A DNA stretch of 64,000 nt, from the NCBI RefSeq assembly GCF_035317345.1, contig NZ_JAYKTU010000004.1, one strand, 5' to 3'. Both the position numbers and the translations under genes were made by a program. The notes below the pieces were generated by a model. The model was not told the origin of the DNA, ran no database searches, and was given only the letters and a program-made list of their open reading frames with translations. This document shows, one piece after another, positions 16,787 to 25,719 of this stretch; position 1 is the first letter of the stretch, and each line of letters opens with the position of its first letter. The DNA comes from Cellvibrio fontiphilus. GTDB lineage: Bacteria; Pseudomonadota; Gammaproteobacteria; Pseudomonadales; Cellvibrionaceae.

Positions 16787-17582
16787 GAATAACCTTGGTG
16801 TCGGAATCACCTGAGTGAAGCCAGTGTGCGGGCAGGGCATGGGCCCAATCGAACTGGTGAATGATACGCGTAAATGAAGCTGGAAGCGGTGCTGTTAATG
16901 TTAAGACAGTGTTGTGTACCGGATGCGTTAAGCGCAATTCTGCTGCTGCAAGCATAAGCCCCGCGCAATCAAATTGTTGCTGGAAAAATCGATTATGTTG
17001 GCCCTTGCCGTGTTTTGCATCACCAATAATCGGGTGGCTGATGTGTTTTAAGTGACGTCGAATCTGGTGCTTGCGCCCGGTTTGAGGCTCACATTTCACC
17101 AGCGAATAACGCGTGCAGGGGTATTTGTCGATACTAAAGGGAAATTCCACCTGGGCGAGGCGGCTGTAGCTGGTAATAGCCGGTTGCGCCGGTTTGTGCT
17201 GGCAAGCCAGCTTATCGGTGTAATTATCCAGCTCCTCCACTAACGGATGATCAATTACTCCATTTAGCGGGGCAAATCCTCTAACCAGAGCGACATAGGT
17301 TTTGTTGATCTGATGATTTGCAAACGAATTACCCAAGACTCTGGCGATATCGGGAGAAAGTGCAAACAGCAATACGCCTGTCGTTGGTTTATCCAGGCGG
17401 TGAATCGGGTACACCTTTTGTCCCAGTTGATTGCGCAATAACTGCACAGCAAAGCGCGTTTCATGGCGATCTATTTCGCTGCGATGCACCAGAAGACCAC
17501 CCGGTTTATTGATGGCAACCAAATAGTTGTCCTGATAAACAATAGCGAGCGTGTCTGAAGTTGCCGGTGTACTGGAGGGCAC
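16776..17582 (-). CDS. truC: tRNA pseudouridine-65 synthase TruC
   Basis: A 268-residue RluA-superfamily enzyme with the catalytic block PIHRLDKPTTGVLLFALS (about residues 59-76) and the second motif PQTGRKHQIRRHLKHI. It also has INKPGGLLVHRSEIDRHET near the N-terminus, characteristic of TruC, and HRFFQQQF-type C-terminal sequence. TruC modifies U65 of certain tRNAs. Translation starts at GTG with AGGACAAG before it. It is first in the overlapping truC-rsuA-rsmC operon, all acting on RNA. Confidence 0.88.
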   Translation of the reverse strand: MPSSTPATSDTLAIVYQDNYLVAINKPGGLLVHRSEIDRHETRFAVQLLRNQLGQKVYPIHRLDKPTTGVLLFALSPDIARVLGNSFANHQINKTYVALVRGFAPLNGVIDHPLVEELDNYTDKLACQHKPAQPAITSYSRLAQVEFPFSIDKYPCTRYSLVKCEPQTGRKHQIRRHLKHISHPIIGDAKHGKGQHNRFFQQQFDCAGLMLAAAELRLTHPVHNTVLTLTAPLPASFTRIIHQFDWAHALPAHWLHSGDSDTKVIHAS

Positions 17583-17669
17583 TGAACTTGTCCTGTTGTG
17601 GTAGAGGTCGCGATTCTAAGGGTAGGGCATCCAGGGTTAAAGCGGTTTTACGGGAGCTTTCGCAGAAAG

Positions 17670-17695
17670 TTATACAAAAAATTTGCATTGTATAA
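17670..17695 (+). promoter_or_regulatory. Operator-like element 1 of the light-stress operon
   Basis: TTATAC-N14-GTATAA, extended to the perfect inverted repeat TTATACAA/TTGTATAA. It overlaps a consensus TATAAT -10 box (17691-17696) that has no recognisable -35. That arrangement suits binding by a dimeric MerR-family regulator such as the one encoded in this operon. Confidence 0.65.
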
Positions 17696-17711
17696 TTTTA
17701 TGGTTTAAAAC

Positions 17712-17737
17712 TTATACGTCTGCAATAACTTGTATAG
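17712..17737 (+). promoter_or_regulatory. Operator-like element 2 of the light-stress operon
   Basis: TTATAC-N14-GTATAG, the same architecture and spacing as element 1, centred 42 bp away (four helical turns). It ends 8 bp before the first start codon. Two copies on the same face of the helix argue for cooperative binding. Confidence 0.65.
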
Positions 17738-17745
17738 GTTTTTCC

Positions 17746-18705
17746 ATGAGCAAAATTCCGGTTGGTGTTAGCCAGTGTCTTCTGGGTGAGCAGGTACGGT
17801 TTGATGGTGGGCACAAGCGAAGTCGATATCTCACTGATGTGCTTGCACAGTTTATTGAATTTCGTCCGGTGTGCCCAGAAGTTGCCATAGGCTTGGGCAT
17901 TCCCCGCAAGCCAATCAGATTGGTCGTTAAAGATGACCAAACCCGTGTAGTTGGTGTTGCTGATCCCGAGATGGACGTAACTGATGCGCTGGTTGCACAA
18001 GCGGAAGCAGCAGCGGCGCAAATGCCGGATATTTGCGGCTATGTATTTATGCAAAACTCACCCAGCTGTGGTGTTTATGGCATGAAACGTTACCGCACCA
18101 ACGGTTACACCATGGATGCAAAAGGGCGCGGTGCTTACGCCCAACGTTTTATGGAGTTAATGCCTTATCTACCTGTGGAAGAGGCTGGGCGTTTGAATGA
18201 TGCCGGTTTGCGTGAAAATTTCCTGACACGTGTTTTTGCATTTCACGATTTCAAAAAACACCTTGGGCATGAACCCACCGCTAAAAAATTGATTAATTTT
18301 TATTCGCGTTATAAATATCAAGTGATGGCCCATCACGTACCCAGTTATTTTGAAATCGGACGATTCCTTTCCAACCTGTCGGGTCGTGATATCAACGCCT
18401 GTCGCGACCAATTTTTTCATTTATTCATGACTGCGCTTTCCCATCATGCGACCCGCAAGGGGAACACTAACGCCATGATGCACTTGCGTGGTTATCTCAA
18501 GGAAATCCTCAGTACACAGGACAAGCAAGAATTATCACAACTGATCGATTCTTATAAAGTTGGTATGGTGCCTTTGGTCGTTCCTTTAACTTTACTGAAG
18601 CATCATTTGTTAAAGCTCGATAACCCCTATTTGAAATCGCAAACTTTCTGGGCGCCGCATCCAGATCAACTGGGTTTGCGTAATTATGTGGTTGAGAATC
18701 ATTAA
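17746..18705 (+). CDS. DUF523 and DUF1722 (YbgA-like) protein
   Basis: A 319-residue protein. The N-terminal DUF523 domain (about 4-150) has VGVSQCLLGEQVRFDGGHKR, RPVCPEVAIGLGIPR and FMQNSPSCGVYGMKRY, with conserved cysteines that may bind metal or an Fe-S cluster. The C-terminal YbgA/DUF1722 domain (about 195-310) has HEPTAKKLINFYSRYKYQVMAHH. Fusions of this kind recur beside photolyase genes; a role in thiouracil or sulfur metabolism has been proposed for DUF523 proteins, but none is proven here. First gene of the operon, overlapping the regulator gene by one base. Start MSKIPVGV follows AGG. Confidence 0.85.
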   Translation: MSKIPVGVSQCLLGEQVRFDGGHKRSRYLTDVLAQFIEFRPVCPEVAIGLGIPRKPIRLVVKDDQTRVVGVADPEMDVTDALVAQAEAAAAQMPDICGYVFMQNSPSCGVYGMKRYRTNGYTMDAKGRGAYAQRFMELMPYLPVEEAGRLNDAGLRENFLTRVFAFHDFKKHLGHEPTAKKLINFYSRYKYQVMAHHVPSYFEIGRFLSNLSGRDINACRDQFFHLFMTALSHHATRKGNTNAMMHLRGYLKEILSTQDKQELSQLIDSYKVGMVPLVVPLTLLKHHLLKLDNPYLKSQTFWAPHPDQLGLRNYVVENH

Positions 18706-19622
18706 TGAGCGGAGAAAGTAGAGCATCCGCTTATGAAGAGCCGGTTGATAGCGAGCTAGTGCCGATTCGCGAAATATCGCGTTTAACCGGTGTGAATACT
18801 GTGACACTGCGTGCCTGGGAGCGGCGCTATGGTTTGTTGGTTCCCCAGCGTACCGGCAAAGGGCATAGGCTCTACAGCCGGGCAGATATAGAGCGAGTCA
18901 AAGAAGTGCAGTTGTGGCTTGGCAGGGGCTTGGCCATTAGCAAAGTAAAAGCACTACTTGCCAGCCAACCGCAAGAGCAACAAGCGCAGGTGATAGATTC
19001 AAACTGGTTGCAGCTTGCACAGCAAATCCACAGTGAAATCAATAATTTTCAGCGGCGGTCGTTGCAGCGAATCCTGGAGGACACGTTCGCACTTTATCCT
19101 GCTGAAATGGTTGCCGATTATTTACTGCTGCCGCTGTTGCGTGAGTTGGAAGGGGATGAGCCGGGCATGGCGGCGCGACGTGCTTTTTTCGTGCAAATTG
19201 CGCTGGAGGTAGTGATCGAATCACAGGCTCGTCAGCGCCAATCGGCAAGCGGTGCGCAACTGTTGTTGATTGCTGCCAGCGATGATCAGGCTGAGTTGAA
19301 AGGGCAGCTGCTTGCATACAGCTTATTGATTCATCAGTTCCGGGTGGAGTTGCTGGGTTATCTAAACCCGCGTGAAGCACTTCTGGCTGGTCAGGCTCTG
19401 GATGCAAAAATAATTGTGCTTCTTGGCTACGGCGACCTGAATGCGGCTAGCTTGCAACTACACTTAAACAGCCTACTGGAAAAAAGCGCAGTTCCCTTGA
19501 TATTAGTGGGGGACTTGGCAGCGAGCATGTCAGCGTTTGATTTTATCGACAAGCCCCGGGTGGGGTTCTGCATTGACCAGCAAGCAGCTGTGTTGCATAT
19601 AAATAAACTTTTGAATGGGTAA
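18705..19622 (+). CDS. LitR-like MerR-family transcriptional regulator
   Basis: A 305-residue regulator. Residues about 18-88 form a MerR winged helix (VPIREISRLTGVNTVTLRAW, RRYGLLVPQRT, RLYSRADIERV). The C-terminal part (about 110-300) has the helical plus Rossmann-like layout of B12-binding LitR/CarH regulators. The DXHXXG cobalamin motif is not visible, which fits class II LitR proteins that depend on a separate photosensor. It is the likely ligand of the two operators upstream and hence autoregulates. Its gene lies inside the operon, before the photolyase. Confidence 0.82.
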   Translation: MSGESRASAYEEPVDSELVPIREISRLTGVNTVTLRAWERRYGLLVPQRTGKGHRLYSRADIERVKEVQLWLGRGLAISKVKALLASQPQEQQAQVIDSNWLQLAQQIHSEINNFQRRSLQRILEDTFALYPAEMVADYLLLPLLRELEGDEPGMAARRAFFVQIALEVVIESQARQRQSASGAQLLLIAASDDQAELKGQLLAYSLLIHQFRVELLGYLNPREALLAGQALDAKIIVLLGYGDLNAASLQLHLNSLLEKSAVPLILVGDLAASMSAFDFIDKPRVGFCIDQQAAVLHINKLLNG

Positions 19623-19631
19623 ATTGCTTCT

Positions 19632-20066
19632 ATGGGGCCAACAGTTCCGCAAAAAGTGCGCGCTATGTATATGCGTTTTGATAAAAAAATTCTCAAGAAT
19701 TTATCTGACATTTATAGCGACGACATCCAATTCCGTGATCCATTACATGCGTTGAATGGCATCGCCAAGCTATCTGACTACTACGCAAGCAGCATTGAGA
19801 ATTTACTCGACTGCCGTTTTGAGTTTCACCATTCAATGGAAATGCCCGACCGTGGAGAAGCTATTTTATTTTGGACTATGCACTATCGTCACAGCAAAAT
19901 TGCTGGTGGTAAACCATTGGAGCTGACTGGCAACACCCATATACTGTTTAACGAAAAGGTCTATTATCATCGCGATTATTACGATGCTGGCGCCATGCTT
20001 TATGAGCACTTGCCGTTAATTGGTAGTGCAATAGCGTTTATTAAAAAACGTATAGGTGCAAAATGA
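19632..20066 (+). CDS. NTF2-like (SnoaL-type) protein
   Basis: A 144-residue single-domain protein with the cone-shaped NTF2-like pattern (LSDIYSDDIQFRDPLHALNGIAKLSDYYAS ... HYRHSKIAGGKPLELTGNTHI ... KVYYHRDYYDAGAML). Members often occur between MerR regulators and photolyases in this cluster type. Whether it is an enzyme or binds a small molecule is unknown. It overlaps phrB by four bases (ATGA), so their translation is coupled. Confidence 0.75.
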   Translation: MGPTVPQKVRAMYMRFDKKILKNLSDIYSDDIQFRDPLHALNGIAKLSDYYASSIENLLDCRFEFHHSMEMPDRGEAILFWTMHYRHSKIAGGKPLELTGNTHILFNEKVYYHRDYYDAGAMLYEHLPLIGSAIAFIKKRIGAK

Positions 20067-21499
20067 CAACGCTAGTATGGTTGCGACATGATTTGCGCTT
20101 GCGCGACAACCCTGCGCTGTTTAAGGCCGCTGAATTGGGGCAGGGAGTAGTCGCCGTTTATGTACATTGTGCAGCTTATGTGAGTTTGCATGATCAATCT
20201 GCTGCGCAGCGTGATTTTATCCGGCGGCATCTTCATTTGTTGCAGCAGAACCTCCTTGAATTAAATATTCCCTTGAAGGTTATTCGTGTAGAAAAGCCAG
20301 GCGAAATAGCTCCGCAGCTACTGCAACTTGCCCAGCAACTAAATGCAACCCAATGTTTTTTTAATGCCGAATACCCTATCAATGAGTTGAATCGCGATCT
20401 GGCTGTGAATCAGCTGTTGCGTGAACAGGGTATAGCGGTAAAACGTTGTCATGACCGCTGTATTGTTCCGCCCGGTATGGTGCGCAATGGTCAAGGTGAG
20501 CCTTACAAAGTATTTACGGCGTTCAAAAAGAAATGGCTGCAAATGGTCATGCCGCTGGATCTTAAACCTTTGGCGTTACCGGCGAAACAATCCGTAAATG
20601 CTTCCGTAACTGCAGATTCTATCGCGGCGATTGATTCGTTATTTGCAGCGGATGGCTTGCGCGATTTATCCGCGCTTTGGCCAGCAGGCGAGCATGAAGC
20701 TTGCCGGCGTCTGGATAATTTTATCGCCACTGGTCTCACGCAATATCTTGACCAGCGCGATTTTCCTGCCATCGATGGAACCTCCAGTTTATCGCCTTAT
20801 TTTGCGGTGGGTTCACTCTCTCCCCGGCAGGCGCTGTCTGCTGTTTTGGCTTACACCTATGGTGATTGGAGTGGCAATGCAGGAGCCGCTTGTTGGATCA
20901 GTGAAATAATTTGGCGGGAATTTTACCAGCATGTAGTGGTGGATTATCCGCAAGTTTGTAAGCGCAAGGCCATGCAAGCCCACACGGAAGCTTTTCCATG
21001 GCAGCAAAATACCACACTCTTTGATGCATGGTGTAAGGGCATGACTGGCATTCCGATTGTGGACGCGGCCATGCGTCAATTAAATGCAACTGGCTGGATG
21101 CACAACCGCTTGCGAATGATTGTGGCTATGTTTCTCACCAAAAATTGTCAAATCGATTGGCGTTGGGGCGAACAATATTTTATGTCGCAATTAATCGACG
21201 GCGATTTTGCGGCGAACAATGGCGGTTGGCAGTGGAGTGCATCCACAGGAACTGATGCCGCGCCTTATTTTCGTATTTTTAATCCTGCAAGTCAGTCCGA
21301 GCGCTTTGATCCAAATGGTGAATTTATTCGTAAGTGGGTACCAGAGTTTGCGCAGCTATCGGCGAAGGAAATTCATAGCCCACAGCCCGGCACCAAAGGA
21401 CTTCCACTGACTTATCCACGACCGATTGTCGATTTGTCAGAAAGCCGAAAATCAACCATTGCGCTGTTTAAAAACCTATCGCCAGCAACCGCCAATTAG
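20063..21499 (+). CDS. phrB: Deoxyribodipyrimidine photolyase
   Basis: A 478-residue DNA photolyase. The N-terminal antenna-binding domain starts TTLVWLRHDLRLRDNPAL; the C-terminal FAD domain carries ISEIIWREFYQH, GMTGIPIVDAAMRQL, GWMHNRLRMIVAMFLTKN and the final NNGGWQWSASTGTDAAPYF block with RIFNP. These are class I CPD photolyase signatures. It repairs UV cyclobutane dimers using light. It is expected to be induced with the rest of the operon by light. Confidence 0.95.
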   Translation: MTTLVWLRHDLRLRDNPALFKAAELGQGVVAVYVHCAAYVSLHDQSAAQRDFIRRHLHLLQQNLLELNIPLKVIRVEKPGEIAPQLLQLAQQLNATQCFFNAEYPINELNRDLAVNQLLREQGIAVKRCHDRCIVPPGMVRNGQGEPYKVFTAFKKKWLQMVMPLDLKPLALPAKQSVNASVTADSIAAIDSLFAADGLRDLSALWPAGEHEACRRLDNFIATGLTQYLDQRDFPAIDGTSSLSPYFAVGSLSPRQALSAVLAYTYGDWSGNAGAACWISEIIWREFYQHVVVDYPQVCKRKAMQAHTEAFPWQQNTTLFDAWCKGMTGIPIVDAAMRQLNATGWMHNRLRMIVAMFLTKNCQIDWRWGEQYFMSQLIDGDFAANNGGWQWSASTGTDAAPYFRIFNPASQSERFDPNGEFIRKWVPEFAQLSAKEIHSPQPGTKGLPLTYPRPIVDLSESRKSTIALFKNLSPATAN

Positions 21500-21509
21500 A
21501 GCCGAGCCT

Positions 21510-22277
21510 ATGACTAATAATCCCGAACAGCGCAGCGTTTTGGTGACTGGAGCTTCCAGCGGGATTGGTCGTGACCTGGCGCTTGCTTATTTGGCTCAGG
21601 GCGAAATAGTGTTTGCACTTGCGCGCTCAACAACTGCCTTGTCCGAATTGGTGTCAGCGTATCCCCACACTTGTATTGCAATTACAGTGGACCTAACCGA
21701 TGACGTTAGTTGTAAGCAAGCGGCAGAACAAATTTCACAACATTCAGCACATTTGGATATAGCAATATTAAATGCCGGCACTTGTGAATATGTGGATGTA
21801 AACCAGTTATCCATAGAACCTTTTGATAAGGTGATGGCAATTAACTGGCGCGGCACCTTGAATAGCTTAATCCTGTGTTTGCCCTTTTTGCGCAATAAAA
21901 AAGGCTCACAGTTGGTGGGTGTCTCCAGTATGGCCAGCATACTGCCCATGCCGCGCTCACAAGCCTACGGTGCATCAAAAATTGCTCTGGAGTACCTGTT
22001 GAATTCACTGCGTGTCGATCTGGGCGGAACCGGAATAGACATTAGTATCGTGCGCCCGGGTTTTGTCGCAACACCGTTGACTGCGCGCAACGATTTTCCT
22101 ATGCCATTTATTGTGGATAGTGAAACTGCAGTGAAAAAAATAATTCAGGGAATCACCAAGCGACAATGGATCATCGCATTTCCCTGGCAGTTAGTTGGCC
22201 TAATGCGGTTCATCGCGTTGCTACCACTTAAGTGGCAAACAAGCTTGCTACAAAAAATCTCGCGTAACTCAGGTTGA
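21510..22277 (+). CDS. Short-chain dehydrogenase/reductase
   Basis: A 255-residue SDR enzyme. The nucleotide-binding motif TGASSGIG is near residue 14, followed by NAGTCEY, the catalytic serine in VGVSSMAS and the YxxxK pair in YGASKIALEY, then IVRPGFVATPLT. The substrate is unknown. SDRs of this kind travel with the FAD oxidase, DUF1365 and Cfa-type genes in light and singlet-oxygen responsive clusters. The ATG at 21510 was chosen because the longer frame runs back into phrB. Confidence 0.85.
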   Translation: MTNNPEQRSVLVTGASSGIGRDLALAYLAQGEIVFALARSTTALSELVSAYPHTCIAITVDLTDDVSCKQAAEQISQHSAHLDIAILNAGTCEYVDVNQLSIEPFDKVMAINWRGTLNSLILCLPFLRNKKGSQLVGVSSMASILPMPRSQAYGASKIALEYLLNSLRVDLGGTGIDISIVRPGFVATPLTARNDFPMPFIVDSETAVKKIIQGITKRQWIIAFPWQLVGLMRFIALLPLKWQTSLLQKISRNSG

Positions 22278-22336
22278 TATTCTTATTTTCTTGATACTTA
22301 CATACTCATTCACAGGATTGCAGAAGAAGATAATCT

Positions 22337-23608
22337 ATGTCATCACCTATAGGAAAAAGAATAGCGATTATTGGTAGCGGAATTAGTGGATTACTGAGCG
22401 CCTACTTATTAGCGCGACGCAATCAGGTAGTGGTATATGAGGCTGCTGATGTTATTGGTGGTCATACCGCTACCAAAGCGGTTCATATAGGTGATACAAA
22501 GTTTGAAGTCGATACAGGTTTTATTGTTTTTAATGATCGAACCTATCCTAATTTTATAAAGCTGTTGGAGATGATCGGTGTGGTTTATCAGCCTACCGAC
22601 ATGGGCTTTAGCGTTTCCTGTGCCGCGAGTGGTTTTGAATATGCGGGCACCTCATTGAATGGTGTTTTTTCCCAGCGGAAAAATATCTTCAACCCCGGCC
22701 ATTGGCGAATGCTGGCGGAGATACTGCGTTTTAACAAAGCCTGTACCCAGCTCTATCGCAGTGGCGAAATACCCCGGGAAAAAACCTTGGGCGATTACTT
22801 GCGCGAACAGGGGTACAGCGAAAGGTTCAGCCGTTTATACATATTGCCTATGGTGTCAGCCATTTGGTCATCAGGTTTGGAAACAGCTGCCGCCATGCCC
22901 TTGGTTTTTTTTGTCCGCTTTTTTCACAATCATGGTTTGCTAACCGTAACCGGGCAGCCGCAGTGGTACACCATAAAAGGGGGGTCACACCAATATCTTG
23001 CACCCTTGACCCAACATTTCCGCGAAAATATTCACACCAACTGTCCAGTTTCTTCTGTGGTGCGCAGTGCTGATGGTGTGTTGGTTAACAGTGAAAAATT
23101 CGGCGAGCAACATTTTGATGAAGTGATTTTTGCCTGTCACAGCGATCAAGCACTAAAACTTTTGGCGGACCCAAGCCCTGCGGAATACGAAATACTCTCA
23201 GCCATTCCCTACAAGGCAAATGATGTGGTACTGCACAGCGATTTGCGTTTTTTGCCTGCATCGACGCGCGCATGGGCCAGTTGGAACTATTTATTGCGGG
23301 AGGACGCTGGGGATGCCACAGCGCTCACCTACAACATGAATATCCTGCAGCGATTGAACGCCCCGGTTACTTTTTGCGTATCTGTAAATGCGGGTGAAAA
23401 TATTGATCAGGAAAAAGTCTACGGGCGATATAACTACAGCCATCCTATGTTCACTCTGGATTCAATAGCAGCACAAGAGCGCTGGGCGGAAATCAGTGGG
23501 ATAAATCGGACTCACTATTGCGGTGCATATTGGCGTAATGGTTTCCATGAAGATGGCGTTGTATCGGCGATCCGTGTAGCACAAGCGTTAGGAGAGATTT
23601 GGGAATGA
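22337..23608 (+). CDS. FAD-dependent amine-oxidase-like oxidoreductase
   Basis: A 423-residue flavoprotein with an N-terminal dinucleotide-binding motif (IAIIGSGISGLLSAYLLARR), the GG-motif region VIGGHTATKAV, DTGFIVFNDRTYPNF and a C-terminal FAD motif (HYCGAYWRNGFHEDGVVSA). It belongs to the group of NAD(P)/FAD amine oxidase-like proteins always seen with DUF1365 and Cfa paralogues. In Rhodobacter relatives, related enzymes act on methylated unsaturated fatty acids during furan fatty acid formation; that role here is inference. Confidence 0.85.
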   Translation: MSSPIGKRIAIIGSGISGLLSAYLLARRNQVVVYEAADVIGGHTATKAVHIGDTKFEVDTGFIVFNDRTYPNFIKLLEMIGVVYQPTDMGFSVSCAASGFEYAGTSLNGVFSQRKNIFNPGHWRMLAEILRFNKACTQLYRSGEIPREKTLGDYLREQGYSERFSRLYILPMVSAIWSSGLETAAAMPLVFFVRFFHNHGLLTVTGQPQWYTIKGGSHQYLAPLTQHFRENIHTNCPVSSVVRSADGVLVNSEKFGEQHFDEVIFACHSDQALKLLADPSPAEYEILSAIPYKANDVVLHSDLRFLPASTRAWASWNYLLREDAGDATALTYNMNILQRLNAPVTFCVSVNAGENIDQEKVYGRYNYSHPMFTLDSIAAQERWAEISGINRTHYCGAYWRNGFHEDGVVSAIRVAQALGEIWE

Positions 23609-23635
23609 TATTGGTGGATTGCTGGAGCCTGAATT

Positions 23636-24457
23636 ATGCATAGCGCTATTTATCAGGGTGAGCTTCGTCATCGGCGCTTTCATCCCAAACACCACGAGTT
23701 TTCATACCAGTCCACGCTGTTTTATATCGATCTTGATGAGCTGCCCCAGCTCTTTGAAGGTGTACGCGGTTGGTCGCTCAATAAAAGAAACTTCGGTAGT
23801 TTTCTACGCGCGGATTATTTGGGTGACCCGCAGGTTTCATTAAGAGATGCGGTCAAAGCGAGAGTAACTGAGCTAGCGGGTGTATGTGTAGAGGGGCCGA
23901 TACGTATGCTTACTAATCTACGCATTTTAGGTTGCTGTTTTAACCCTGTTACTTTTTATTATTTGTTTGAGCCGGGCTCTGACACACCGAAACAAATTCT
24001 TGCTGAAGTGAACAATACTCCCTGGAACGAGCGTCATTCCTATTTGATCCCTTGCGATGAGTTAACCGGAAAAACAAAAACACAGTTTGATAAAACCTTC
24101 CATGTGTCGCCTTTCAACCCGCTGGACATGCGCTACCGTTGGATAAGCTCAGCACCCGGTGAAAATTTGTTGGTACACATGGAGAATCTGGCACCGCCAA
24201 TAAACGAGAAGACCAGTGCTCCGGTTGAAAACATTTGTCATATGGACGCAACACTCAGCCTTAAACGTTACGATTGGTCTGCGTCTATGTTGCAGAGACT
24301 GATCTTGTCCCAGCCCTGGGCGGCCATAAAGGTTCCATTTTCTATTTATTGGCAAGCTTTACGGTTGTTTATTAAAGGTGTTCCTGTGTACTCACACAAA
24401 ACCACCGGCTCGCTTCAACCGCTTGCAGAACTTAAAACAACAGGGGAAAAATCGTGA
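23636..24457 (+). CDS. DUF1365 protein
   Basis: A 273-residue protein starting HSAIYQGELRHRRFHPKHHEF, with LTNLRILGCCFNPVTFYYLF, LAEVNNTPWNERHSYL and HVSPFNPLDMRYRW. This matches DUF1365, which is almost always encoded between an FAD oxidase and a Cfa-type methyltransferase. Its biochemical role is not established; a function in fatty acyl modification is inferred from the neighbours. GGAG precedes the ATG. It overlaps the next gene by four bases. Confidence 0.87.
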   Translation: MHSAIYQGELRHRRFHPKHHEFSYQSTLFYIDLDELPQLFEGVRGWSLNKRNFGSFLRADYLGDPQVSLRDAVKARVTELAGVCVEGPIRMLTNLRILGCCFNPVTFYYLFEPGSDTPKQILAEVNNTPWNERHSYLIPCDELTGKTKTQFDKTFHVSPFNPLDMRYRWISSAPGENLLVHMENLAPPINEKTSAPVENICHMDATLSLKRYDWSASMLQRLILSQPWAAIKVPFSIYWQALRLFIKGVPVYSHKTTGSLQPLAELKTTGEKS

Positions 24458-25719
24458 AATCGACCAGTATCGCACTTGCATCCAAACATCGCGTTGCGGC
24501 ACTTGCACCCAATGAATCAATCGCCAAAAACTTGTTATTCAAAGTATTGCGAGGCATGACTAAAGGCTGCCTCAGGTTGCATGATCAGGGGGAAGTATTT
24601 GAGTTTGGACAAATAGCTTCGGATGCAGATCTGGTCGCCGATATTCATGTGCACAATCCTGCTTTTTACTCTGATGTAGTGTTTGGCGGTTCGGTGGCGG
24701 CGGGTGAAGCCTACATGAGCGATTACTGGTCTACACCGAATCTCACTCAGGTAGTGCGTCTATTTGTTCGCAATATGGATGCACTGGATAATCTGGACAA
24801 CAGCCAATCCTTCATTGGACGATTACTGTTGAAAGTATTTCATTGGTTTAATCGCAATACCAAATCTGGTTCGCGCCGGAACATCTCTGCCCATTACGAT
24901 CTGGGCAACGACTTTTTTAAGTTATTCCTGGATGAAACTATGATGTATTCATCGGCGATTTATCCCACTCCCGATGCTGAGCTATCAGTTGCGTCGGTTT
25001 ATAAATTGCAACGGGTTTGCGAAAAATTGCAATTGAACCAGGAGGACCATTTGCTGGAAATAGGTACCGGCTGGGGTGGAATGGCAATTCATGCAGCTCG
25101 TCATTACGGTTGTCGTGTCACCACCACAACTATCTCTAAAGAGCAGCATGACTACGCAGTGGCCCGTATTGCAGCCGCTGGACTAAGCGATAAAATTACA
25201 GTGCTGTTTGATGATTACCGGGATTTGAGTGGGAGTTTCTCCAAGTTAGTTTCAATCGAGATGATCGAAGCTGTTGGGCATGCACACTACGATGATTATT
25301 TTTCCGCCTGTGCAAAATTACTGCGACCTGATGGACTTATGTTAATTCAGGCAATCACAATGAAAGACCAGCGTTATAAGCGCGCATTAAAATCAGTGGA
25401 TTTCATCCAGCGTTATATTTTCCCCGGTGGTTCTTTACCTTCGATTGATGTGATCAGCAATTGTGTGCAGCGAAAAACAGACCTGAATATTTTGCAGATA
25501 GAAGATATTGGCGAGCACTACGCACAAACATTAAAACACTGGCGAGAGCTATTTATGGCCCAGCTTGATACCGTAAAAGACCAGGGGTTTGATGAGCGCT
25601 TCATTCGCATGTGGGAATTTTATCTCTGTTACTGCGAGGGGGGCTTCCGTGAGCGCAGTATAGGTACGGCACAAATTCTGTTTGCCAAACCAGACTATCG
25701 CAGTCATTTTTTTAGCTGA
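24454..25719 (+). CDS. Cyclopropane-fatty-acyl-phospholipid synthase-like methyltransferase
   Basis: A 421-residue member of the Cfa family. The N-terminal lipid-binding part is followed by SAHYDLGNDFFKLFLDETMMYSSA (first 20: SAHYDLGNDFFKLFLDETMM), the SAM motif LLEIGTGWGGMAIHAA near residue 200, TTISKEQHDYA and VSIEMIEAVGHAHYDDYF. Such enzymes transfer a methylene or methyl group from SAM to phospholipid acyl double bonds. Whether this one cyclopropanates or methylates is not visible. It starts at GTG after AGGGG and overlaps both neighbours, so expression is tightly coupled. Confidence 0.9.
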   Translation: MKSTSIALASKHRVAALAPNESIAKNLLFKVLRGMTKGCLRLHDQGEVFEFGQIASDADLVADIHVHNPAFYSDVVFGGSVAAGEAYMSDYWSTPNLTQVVRLFVRNMDALDNLDNSQSFIGRLLLKVFHWFNRNTKSGSRRNISAHYDLGNDFFKLFLDETMMYSSAIYPTPDAELSVASVYKLQRVCEKLQLNQEDHLLEIGTGWGGMAIHAARHYGCRVTTTTISKEQHDYAVARIAAAGLSDKITVLFDDYRDLSGSFSKLVSIEMIEAVGHAHYDDYFSACAKLLRPDGLMLIQAITMKDQRYKRALKSVDFIQRYIFPGGSLPSIDVISNCVQRKTDLNILQIEDIGEHYAQTLKHWRELFMAQLDTVKDQGFDERFIRMWEFYLCYCEGGFRERSIGTAQILFAKPDYRSHFFS

